Positions 36,545 through 43,842 of a DNA stretch of 64,000 nt are shown here, piece by piece. Every line of letters begins with the position of its first letter. The stretch's first letter is position 1. Position numbers and translations under genes: made by a program. The notes below the pieces were generated by a model. The model made no database searches. It had not been told where the DNA came from and saw only the letters and a list, made by a program, of their open reading frames with translations. This DNA is from Pseudomonadota bacterium (GTDB lineage Bacteria; Desulfobacterota; Desulfobacteria; Desulfobacterales; Desulfobacteraceae): positions 1-64,000 of the forward strand of contig JAHJLV010000055.1 in NCBI GenBank assembly GCA_018821535.1, in the 5' to 3' direction.

Positions 36545-37798
36545 TTATTTACCCCCTGTTTTGATGGCTTGATGCACATCCATCCAACTGTTTTTAACCT
36601 CGTTCTTCCCTCTTTTGAAAAAGAAGAACCCGACGGCAATCAGGGCAATTGCGATAATCCATCCAGCTGGTGACTGGGCCTTGAAAGAAATGCCGAACAA
36701 GCTCATGGGATCTTTGGGATGAATGCTTAAAGACAGATGATAATTGATTTCAATCAGCGTCATTATCCCCAGAAACATCACCAGTGCCGCCAGGGTCGCC
36801 CGGGTATATGAGGGAATCAGTTTCTTCATGAGCCCTGCTTTCCAGGCCGGTTCGTGGTTCATAATGATTCCGGCCAGCCCTGTGGGGGCCCACAGGATCA
36901 TACTCACAAATAAAAGCCCGAAATAAAGCTGCCAGGCATGAGTGAACCCGGAAAGGGTAAGCTGCATGAACGTCACCAGGACAGCACCGATAATCGGGCC
37001 GAAAAAATGGCCGATACCACCGATATAGGTCATCATCAGCACATTGGCAGAGGGTATGGCCCCAATCATTTCCGCAGTAATGATTTCATAGTTGATGGCA
37101 AAAAGCCCACCTGCAATCCCGGAAAAAAAGGATGCCAGCGCAAACTGGATGGTTCTGACCATCCGGGTGTTGTATCCGATAAAAGCCGCGCGTTCTGGAT
37201 TGTCCCGGACCGCATTGGCCACCCGCCCTAATGGGGTTTTGGTCTGCAGATACATTAAAACGATACAAAGAAGCATCCAGCATGCGATCAGATAATACAC
37301 TTCTATCTGCTGTCCAAAGTCAAACGGGGTTATGGTATTTTCCACCATACGGTCGGTGGAGACCCCCTCTTCGCCGCCGAAAAATCCAGGCAGCAGCAGG
37401 GCACTGGCGGCGATCAGCTCACCGATTCCAAGGGAAATCAGGGCAAACGTCGTTCCTGACCGTTCTGTGGAAAGCCATCCGAAAAGGATGCCGACGATCA
37501 ACCCGCCAAGTCCTCCGATCAGGGGGGCCAGCTCCAGCGGAATCGGCAAAGTGCCGCCTGCAATAAGATTGATTCCGTGCATGGCCAGAAATCCGCCGAT
37601 GCCAAAATAAACCGCATGCCCGAAAGAGAGCATGCCGCCCTGGCCCAGAATCATGTTGTAGGATAGCGAAAAAATGATCGCAATACCCATCTGGCTCAGC
37701 AGAGAGATGGCATAATCAGAACTGAAAATTACCGGGAGTATGGCACACAACGCAATGGCCACGGCCCATATACCCAGATGCCGTATAAGATATTTCAT
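36545..37798 (-). CDS. livM: Branched-chain-type ABC transporter permease LivM
   Basis: About 417 residues with 9-10 hydrophobic segments and the family motifs FSLSYNMILGQGGMLSFGHA and GRVANAVRDNPERAAFIGYN. The ATG at 37798 gives a normal membrane start (MKYLIRHLGIWAVAIALC). The frame is open to a GTG at 37873 that would overlap livH, but that extension has no ribosome binding site and no hydrophobic character. A C-terminal hydrophobic segment (GWIIAIALIAVGFFFFKRG) and a basic tail extend beyond typical LivM, making it about 60 residues longer. Confidence 0.9.
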   Translation of the reverse strand: MKYLIRHLGIWAVAIALCAILPVIFSSDYAISLLSQMGIAIIFSLSYNMILGQGGMLSFGHAVYFGIGGFLAMHGINLIAGGTLPIPLELAPLIGGLGGLIVGILFGWLSTERSGTTFALISLGIGELIAASALLLPGFFGGEEGVSTDRMVENTITPFDFGQQIEVYYLIACWMLLCIVLMYLQTKTPLGRVANAVRDNPERAAFIGYNTRMVRTIQFALASFFSGIAGGLFAINYEIITAEMIGAIPSANVLMMTYIGGIGHFFGPIIGAVLVTFMQLTLSGFTHAWQLYFGLLFVSMILWAPTGLAGIIMNHEPAWKAGLMKKLIPSYTRATLAALVMFLGIMTLIEINYHLSLSIHPKDPMSLFGISFKAQSPAGWIIAIALIAVGFFFFKRGKNEVKNSWMDVHQAIKTGGK

Positions 37799-37862
37799 AT
37801 GAAGATATAGTCCTTGAGTATTAAAATATTGTTTTTCCAAAAAATAGTGATATCTATTCACA

Positions 37863-38813
37863 TCAATTCTCACGTTTGCCCAGAAGGCCTTTTGGACGGA
37901 ACATCAGCATAAGAACCATGAACAGATACGGCAGAATAGGCCCGATGTGAGACAGCTGGATACGCCAGATATCTCTGAGTATGCCATCGGCATTCACCGT
38001 GACCCCGATTATTCCCAGAAGATCAACCAGACTGTACTCAAGTCCCACAGCAAATGTCTGGAGTCCAGCCAGGAGAAGAGATGCCACAAAGGCACCGGTC
38101 AGTGACCCCATACCTCCCACGACAATCACGACAAACACGATCGGTCCCAGAGTCAGGGCCATGGACGGTTCAGTTATAAGGAAAATGCCGCCGATGACGC
38201 CAGCCAGGCCGGCAAGCGCTGAACCACCGCCAAACACCATCATGAACACGGCCGGCACATTGTGTCCCAGTGCATTGACACCTTCAGGGTGTGTCAGGGC
38301 TGCCTGAATAATCAGCCCGATTCGGGTGCGGGTCAAAACCAGATAAAGTCCGATAAATATGGCCACTGAGATCAGCAGCATGAAGGCTCTGAATGCAGAG
38401 AATTCACTGTTAAACAGCGTGAAAAGCGGAAAATCCAGGGATGCGGGTATGAAATTGGGCATGGCATTTCGGCCCCATATCAGATTGACACCCTCTTCTA
38501 TAATGAAAAACAGACCAAGTGTGAACAGCAGTTCTGCCACATGCCCGTATTTGTGGACGGTGCGAAGACCGTAGCGTTCCACCGCTGCCCCCAGGATGCC
38601 GACAAGAAGCGGGCTTATGATCAATGCCGACCAGAATCCGGCGACCGTCGTGATCTGATAGCCGAAATATGCGCCCAGCATGTAAAAGCTGGCATGGGCA
38701 AAATTCAGCACGCCCATCATGGAAAAAATTAATGTCAATCCGCTGGACAGCATGAATAAAAGCATGCCCAGTACCAGGGTGTTCAGCACGGAAAAAATAA
38801 GATACTCAACCAT
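37863..38813 (-). CDS. livH: Branched-chain-type ABC transporter permease LivH
   Basis: A 316-residue permease with about eight membrane helices and family motifs GLTLIFSMMGVLNFAHASF near the start and GGMGSLTGAFVASLLLAGL in the second half. It pairs with LivM to form the membrane channel of the importer. It follows the binding protein gene by about 113 nt, a gap that could hold a partial processing signal, although none is clear. Confidence 0.92.
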   Translation of the reverse strand: MVEYLIFSVLNTLVLGMLLFMLSSGLTLIFSMMGVLNFAHASFYMLGAYFGYQITTVAGFWSALIISPLLVGILGAAVERYGLRTVHKYGHVAELLFTLGLFFIIEEGVNLIWGRNAMPNFIPASLDFPLFTLFNSEFSAFRAFMLLISVAIFIGLYLVLTRTRIGLIIQAALTHPEGVNALGHNVPAVFMMVFGGGSALAGLAGVIGGIFLITEPSMALTLGPIVFVVIVVGGMGSLTGAFVASLLLAGLQTFAVGLEYSLVDLLGIIGVTVNADGILRDIWRIQLSHIGPILPYLFMVLMLMFRPKGLLGKREN

Positions 38814-38926
38814 GTTACAAGATCCTCAGGTAAAAATTTGGTTATCGCATTGATGGTTTTTCTACAGTGCCTTCTCTGACACGGTGTCAAGAAAAGGCAC
38901 TGCGTTAACTCCGGAAAACCGGAGGG

Positions 38927-40201
38927 TTATTTTTCAGGGCGCTCCATCTGACAGGTTGTGGGCATGGCCGTTGCCTCTCCTTCGATGCGCTTAATCGTCT
39001 TGAATCCGATTCCGGTATTTTCTGAATCGTATTTTACAGAACCGCCGTCTGCCTTGGCATATACAGCCAGGTATAGCGGCTGAATCAGCTGGTGATCCTG
39101 GCTGCGCATCTGTACTTTCCCATAAGGGGTATCATGCTCCATGCCTTCAAGTGCAAAGGCAATGGCTCTGGGGTTGTCGGTGCCGGCTTTGTTAATGGCA
39201 TCCGCCAGCATTTCCATGGTCGTTCTGGCCCGACCATAGTAGTAAGGCATTTCTCCATCATTGGAGTATTTTTTCTGATAGTCCAGAAAAAATTTTTCAT
39301 CTTCAGGTTTGTTTTCCTCCACACTGAGATTGATATGCCACTCGACAACGGTGACCAGCTTGTCGATACCGGCTTCAGCAATGGCTCTGGGAGCGCCGAG
39401 TCCATTTCCGTATAGGGTCAAATATCGCACGTTCAGACCGGCATCCTTGCCGGCCTTGACCAGAAGTGACATATCCGCACCCCAGTTACCGGTGATAATC
39501 GTGTCTGCGCCGGATGCCTTGATTTTGGCAATGTAAGGAGAAAAATCCTTAACCTTGCCAAGAGGGGTAAACGTATCTCCCACGATTTCAACCTTTGGAC
39601 ATTTTTCAGCCAGCATGGCTTTGGCTGAAGAACTGACAGAATGACCAAACACATAATCTTGATTGATCAGGTAAACCTTTTTAATTTTAGGTGTCTCTTT
39701 GATATAATCAGTGATTGCAGCAATTTTCATATCTACGCTGGCATCAAACCTGAAATGCCAGAAGCTGCATTTTTCATTGGTGAATGCCGGGTCAATCGCA
39801 GCAAAGTTCAGATAGACAACCGGTTTATCCGGATTTCGGTTGTTGTGTTTTTCAATGGCCGAAATCAAGGCACCGGCGACACTTGATCCGTTGCCCTGTA
39901 TGATGATTTGAATTCCCTGGTCAATGGCATTTTTAAGCTGGATCAGGCTCTCTTTCGCACTGATTTTATTGTCAAATGCTACAATTTCAAGCTTTTTTCC
40001 GCCCAGAACGCCGCCTTTGGCATTGATCAGTTCTGCATTGTATTGAAAGTGCCTGTATCCGGAATCGCCCACTGCGGCAAACGGTCCTGATAACGGATCG
40101 ATATAGGCAATCTTCACGGTGTCTGAAGCCATAGCCGATGCCGCAGCCATCATTGCAAAACATACCATACCGATTAAACTTTTTAAGACTTTAGTGTTCA
40201 T
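38927..40201 (-). CDS. Periplasmic substrate-binding protein of the Liv-type importer
   Basis: The 424-residue protein has a signal peptide (about residues 1-25, ending SAMAS) and the type I periplasmic binding fold of the HAAT family: VKIAYIDPLSGPFAAVGDSG, NAKGGVLGGKKLEIV, and later YLINQDYVFGHSV. Related binding proteins take up branched-chain amino acids, but relatives in anaerobes also bind aromatic and short carboxylic acids. It is the first gene of the operon that runs to 25682. A -24/-12 promoter lies about 100 nt upstream (40313-40327). Confidence 0.9.
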   Translation of the reverse strand: MNTKVLKSLIGMVCFAMMAAASAMASDTVKIAYIDPLSGPFAAVGDSGYRHFQYNAELINAKGGVLGGKKLEIVAFDNKISAKESLIQLKNAIDQGIQIIIQGNGSSVAGALISAIEKHNNRNPDKPVVYLNFAAIDPAFTNEKCSFWHFRFDASVDMKIAAITDYIKETPKIKKVYLINQDYVFGHSVSSSAKAMLAEKCPKVEIVGDTFTPLGKVKDFSPYIAKIKASGADTIITGNWGADMSLLVKAGKDAGLNVRYLTLYGNGLGAPRAIAEAGIDKLVTVVEWHINLSVEENKPEDEKFFLDYQKKYSNDGEMPYYYGRARTTMEMLADAINKAGTDNPRAIAFALEGMEHDTPYGKVQMRSQDHQLIQPLYLAVYAKADGGSVKYDSENTGIGFKTIKRIEGEATAMPTTCQMERPEK

Positions 40202-40312
40202 CTAAATCCCCTTCTTTTTGGTTTGCAGTTAAACGCTTTTGCCGTAATTTGCATCCTCATTCTCTTTTATGTTGCACCAGAGATGGCCAAATGCTTTTGA
40301 CGGGATACAAGA

Positions 40313-40327
40313 GCAATGATCATGCCA
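40313..40327 (-). promoter_or_regulatory. Sigma-54 (-24/-12) promoter of the catabolic operon
   Basis: Read on the minus strand the site is TGGCATGATCATTGC, which matches the consensus TGGCAC-N5-TTGC at nine of ten positions and has the required GG-N10-GC spacing. It predicts a transcript start about 12 nt downstream, leaving a leader of about 100 nt before the binding protein gene. The same core recurs before the second SDR gene. Confidence 0.75.
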
Positions 40328-40436
40328 CATAGCCAAAAGAGTGAAGTAGCACGTATAACCATTTTATTTTAAAGATGATAATTTTTATTATTGGCAGGAT
40401 TGAGGTTCAGGAAAACCATAGCGGACTTTATAAAAA

Positions 40437-40453
40437 TGTTCTAAAACAGAACA
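40437..40453. promoter_or_regulatory. Candidate enhancer site for the sigma-54 activator
   Basis: TGTTCT and AGAACA form a perfect 6-bp palindrome around 5 nt. It lies about 110-125 nt upstream of the -24/-12 promoter, the usual distance for a bacterial enhancer. The activator encoded at 41765-43804 is the obvious candidate to bind it. Confidence 0.5.
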
Positions 40454-40590
40454 ATTACTGCGTCAAGGCGTGTCATTTTGATACATTATTTTCAGAGGAG
40501 GGGAGCCTCGTTCCTGAAAGCGCATCTGCCGCCTGGCTGCAGGCAACCTGACGCCTTGAAGAACAAGGCCCGGATTGAGTGATTTGCCAG

Positions 40591-41436
40591 TTAGTTTTGG
40601 GAAAGGCCTAACGCTTCGCGCATCCTGTCAAGGGCGTTCTGCTGGACAGACCATAGTCTGCCACCGATGACGCCGCCGTCCACCACCAGATTATGCCCAT
40701 TGATAAAACTGGATTCATCAGAAGCCAGAAAAACGGCGGCAGAGGCAATATCTTCAGGCATCCCGGCCCGTGGAATCGGCTGCATCCCAGCCAGTCCCGT
40801 CTTTACAATTTCAACGCTTTTTTCTGCCGATTCAATGGAGGAACCCATCGCTTTGGCAAAGATGCCCGTTGCGATGCCTCCGGGCGAAATACAGTTCACC
40901 CGGATATTCGTCTCTCCCAGCTCCATGGCAACGACCTTGGTCAGATGAATGACCGCAGCCTTGGCTGCGGAATAAATGATGGAAGAGGAATAGCCCGCCA
41001 GAATGCCGGCAACACTTCCATTATTGATAATACTCCCAAATCCCTGCCTGTGCATTACAGGGGTTGCATGCTTCATCCCCAGCAGAACACCGCCCAAAAG
41101 GACGGACATCGCGTTTTCATACCCCTTGAGCGGGATGGTTTCTATGCTGCCCACCGGGGCCGGGCAGCCCGCATTGTTAAACAGGCAGTCCAGTTTTCCA
41201 AACAACTCAACGGCATGAGTGATCATCTGTTTTATATCCTCTTCACACGAAACATCTGTCCTGATGAAATGGACATTGTGGCCCAGATCATCCGCCAGCT
41301 GTCGGCCCTCTTTTTCTCTTCGGGCGGCAATCAGTACGGATGCGCCCTCTGCTGCAAAAACTTCAACCGTCTTTCGTCCGATGCCACTGGTTCCACCGGT
41401 AATGATGGCGGCCTTTCCTTTTAGTCGATCTCCCAT
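40591..41436 (-). CDS. Short-chain dehydrogenase/reductase, second copy
   Basis: A 281-residue SDR with TGGTSGIG, LFNNAG, and the catalytic YSAAK segment; it differs from the SDR at 31496-32275 and is not a recent duplicate. The ATG at 41436 is chosen because AAGGGAG lies 7 nt upstream; the open frame reaches 41502 but that part has no SDR character. It has its own sigma-54 promoter 63 nt upstream (41499-41513) and is divergent from the activator gene. It probably acts on an alcohol or keto intermediate, or on the alcohol that enters the pathway. Confidence 0.88.
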   Translation of the reverse strand: MGDRLKGKAAIITGGTSGIGRKTVEVFAAEGASVLIAARREKEGRQLADDLGHNVHFIRTDVSCEEDIKQMITHAVELFGKLDCLFNNAGCPAPVGSIETIPLKGYENAMSVLLGGVLLGMKHATPVMHRQGFGSIINNGSVAGILAGYSSSIIYSAAKAAVIHLTKVVAMELGETNIRVNCISPGGIATGIFAKAMGSSIESAEKSVEIVKTGLAGMQPIPRAGMPEDIASAAVFLASDESSFINGHNLVVDGGVIGGRLWSVQQNALDRMREALGLSQN

Positions 41437-41764
41437 AATGAAACTCCCTTTTTGTTTATTTTCGATTGTCTGTTGAATACGATCTGATTTAAACAAAAGC
41501 AATGATCATGCCCGTAGGTTAAGTGAGATAAAAAAAGAGAAATATCGAATCGAACCATCTATTTTATAAATAGATATCGCGATGTCCGTTATGGTTAAAA
41601 AAATGTATCGACACACGAACACATCTTTATTGATTCAAAATGGGACAATTATATATTTTTATTCGTTCAATTATGATACGGTGGGCTGAGGAATTTTTAA
41701 ATTTATGGTAGAGTGAGCAGATTTTACAACATCATGTCTACCGAAAACCAGAAGGAAAGACAAC
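41437..41764. other. Divergent control region between the SDR and the activator gene
   Basis: This 328-nt AT-rich gap contains the -24/-12 promoter of the SDR (41499-41513) and an AT-rich palindrome with arms ATCTATT and AATAGAT (41557-41575). A TGTATCG...CGAACA pair (near 41603-41620) resembles the TGTTCT...AGAACA enhancer candidate upstream of the operon. The activator's own promoter is not clear. Confidence 0.5.
41499..41513 (-). promoter_or_regulatory. Sigma-54-like (-24/-12) promoter of the second SDR gene
   Basis: On the minus strand it reads GGGCATGATCATTGC. The 12-base core GCATGATCATTGC is identical to the promoter at 40313-40327, and the GG-N10-GC spacing is kept. The predicted start is about 50 nt upstream of the SDR start codon. 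Confidence 0.7.
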
Positions 41765-43804
41765 ATGCCCTTGAAAACTGACAACAGCGAGTCAACTGTC
41801 TATTTTGACATGGACGAGTCCCTGAAAATTTTTAATCTGGACAGAGAAGAGTCTTTGAAAATCAGCCGCATGTGGGAAGAAGCAAGACAACCTGAAAACA
41901 ACATCCATATCCATGATTTTGTTCTGGAATCCTGGAGAAGAAGCCGGAAATATAACGTGGATCCTAAAAAGAAGCAAAATACTGCTCTTATGGATAAACG
42001 CCAGCTGGAACAGGTCAAGAAAGCTAACCACAAACTGATCGAGGTGGCCGCTCCTGCCATGCATGATTTGTACAAAATTACCCAGAAAACAGGTTTCAGC
42101 ATAGCACTGGCCGATAAGCAAGGCATTTTGCTGGAAATTGTCGGCTCTGAAAAAGCGAAAAAATTTGTTGCTATAGGCAATTTTATCGAAGGGTCAGACT
42201 GGTCTGAAGAGGTTATGGGCACGAACGCTGTGGGAACAGTTTTAAAAATAGGCCGCTCCATCCATATCTTTGGCTATGAACACTATTGTAAAAGCGCCTG
42301 CCTGTGTACCTGTTCCGCTTCGCCGATTTTTGATGAAAACAGGGAAATCATCGGGGTTTTGAATCTGACAGGCCCGTTCAACCTGATGAACCCTCACACG
42401 CTGGGAGCCGTGCAGTCCACAGCCAAAGCAATTGAGCGCAAGTTCAAGCTGATTGATCTGTATAAACAGGCTGAAAAGTCAAATGTGCTCAGAAAGGCGA
42501 TCCTTGAATCTATCACTGGCTATCTTATTGTTTTTGATAACAATGGCCGGATCATTCAGCATAATGAAGCGGCCAGAGCGTTGCTGGACATTGATGATAA
42601 CATCGGCTTTGATTTCAGAAAACATATTCAGAAAAAAAATCCATCGCTGATGAAGCTGATAAGTCGCAGTAAGGCGGTTTATGGGGAAACCGTCAATTTT
42701 AAAACCCCAGGCGGACTCAATAAAAAATTCATCATCAATGTCACGCCGTTAAAAACTGAAACCAACGGGGAAATAGAAGGCCATGTGATCTCCATGACAG
42801 AAACCCATAATGTGGTGCGCACCATCATGAAACCCAAAGCTGACATCACCTTTGAAAAACTGGTTGGGGAAAGCAGCGCTTTTAAATATGCTCTGAATCA
42901 GGCAAAACTGTCAGCCACATCAGATTCAAATGTTCTGCTCATGGGCGAAAGCGGTGTGGGAAAAGATCTGTTTGCCCAGTCAATTCATAATGCAGGGCCA
43001 AGAAAAAATCAGACCTTTTTTGCGATCAACTGTGCTGCGATTCCCAGGGAACTGCTTGCCAGTGAACTGTTTGGTTATGATGAGGGAGCTTATACCGGGG
43101 CACGCAAAAACGGAAATCCGGGGAAATTTGAGCTTGCCGACAGGGGAACCATTTTTTTAGATGAGATCGGAGAATCCCCCCTTGACCTACAGGCCTCGCT
43201 GTTAAGAGTTCTAGAAGAAAAAGCCGTGGTCAGGCTGGGAGGCAGAGAGCGGATTCCCTTTGATGTCCGCATCATCAGCGCCACAAACAAGAACATTTTT
43301 GAAGAGATTAAAAATAACCATTTCAGGCATGATCTTTATTACAGGATCGGTGTCATCACCATTCACATCCCCCCCTTGCGGGAGAGAAAAGAGGATATTC
43401 CGCTTTTGGCAGAGCATCTGATGAAAAGCATCAACCTCCGTTTTGGAAAGGAGATCAGAAAAATTGATCCCAAGGTGATGGATATCCTGATAAATCACAA
43501 ATGGCCGGGAAATGTAAGAGAGCTCAGCAATGTTATTGAAAGAGCCATCAGTATGGCTGCAACTCCTGTCATTACAAGCGACCTGCTGCCATTTGAATTG
43601 CAGCAAAAAAATGTATCCCATGGCGGAGTGGCGCAGCCCCTCTGGGAAGAAACCCCAAGCCGGGCAAAGGCAGAGGCCCATCTGATTCAAAATTATTTGA
43701 CAAAATTTAATTATAACAAAACCAAAACCGCCAATGCACTGAAGATATCCAGGAGCAGCCTGTACAGGAAAATCAATGAATACAAACTGCTGCTTTCGAA
43801 TTAG
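41765..43804 (+). CDS. Sigma-54-dependent activator (GAF-PAS-AAA+-Fis), AcoR-like
   Basis: The 679-residue regulator has an N-terminal GAF-like sensory region (about residues 80-220) with SDWSEEVMGTNAVGTVL, a PAS-like region (about 235-340), and an AAA+ domain with Walker A GESGVGKDLF, the sigma-54 contact loop at residues 441-446 (GAYTGA, a common variant of GAFTGA), and Walker B GTIFLDEIGE. A Fis-type helix-turn-helix ends it (KTANALKISRSSLYRKI). Its layout matches AcoR-type activators of alcohol and acetoin catabolism. It lies between the SDR and the right repeat. Both nearby -24/-12 promoters are the likely targets. Confidence 0.93.
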   Translation: MPLKTDNSESTVYFDMDESLKIFNLDREESLKISRMWEEARQPENNIHIHDFVLESWRRSRKYNVDPKKKQNTALMDKRQLEQVKKANHKLIEVAAPAMHDLYKITQKTGFSIALADKQGILLEIVGSEKAKKFVAIGNFIEGSDWSEEVMGTNAVGTVLKIGRSIHIFGYEHYCKSACLCTCSASPIFDENREIIGVLNLTGPFNLMNPHTLGAVQSTAKAIERKFKLIDLYKQAEKSNVLRKAILESITGYLIVFDNNGRIIQHNEAARALLDIDDNIGFDFRKHIQKKNPSLMKLISRSKAVYGETVNFKTPGGLNKKFIINVTPLKTETNGEIEGHVISMTETHNVVRTIMKPKADITFEKLVGESSAFKYALNQAKLSATSDSNVLLMGESGVGKDLFAQSIHNAGPRKNQTFFAINCAAIPRELLASELFGYDEGAYTGARKNGNPGKFELADRGTIFLDEIGESPLDLQASLLRVLEEKAVVRLGGRERIPFDVRIISATNKNIFEEIKNNHFRHDLYYRIGVITIHIPPLRERKEDIPLLAEHLMKSINLRFGKEIRKIDPKVMDILINHKWPGNVRELSNVIERAISMAATPVITSDLLPFELQQKNVSHGGVAQPLWEETPSRAKAEAHLIQNYLTKFNYNKTKTANALKISRSSLYRKINEYKLLLSN

Positions 43805-43805
43805 G

Positions 43806-43842
43806 TCTTTGGAAAAACTCTTTTTTTCTGGGCGCATTAAAT
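43806..43842 (+). repeat. Right 37-bp direct repeat (attR-like)
   Basis: The segment is 35/37 identical to 25479-25515, in the same orientation. It begins 2 nt after the activator stop and its last bases overlap the stop codon of the RND pump gene on the other strand. Translated in the frame of the radical SAM gene it reads FGKTLFFWAH and stop, so it is an orphan copy of that gene's end. Confidence 0.85.

Larger units (their letters stand above)
40202..40590 (-). other. Regulatory gap between the second SDR and the catabolic operon
   Basis: The gap holds a sigma-54 promoter (40313-40327), a palindrome (40437-40453) and, downstream of the SDR stop, a GCCTTG-AAGAA-CAAGGC hairpin (40553-40569) that may end the SDR transcript although no T tract follows. 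Inverted arms TCAAGGCGT (40463-40471) and ACGCCTTGA (40551-40559) enclose 79 nt containing a frame fragment VPESASAA. No gene is visible. Confidence 0.6.

Noticed and set aside
25514..43805. Integrase or transposase within the island
   Set aside because: All reading frames of useful size were assigned to catabolic, transport or regulatory proteins; none looks like a recombinase.
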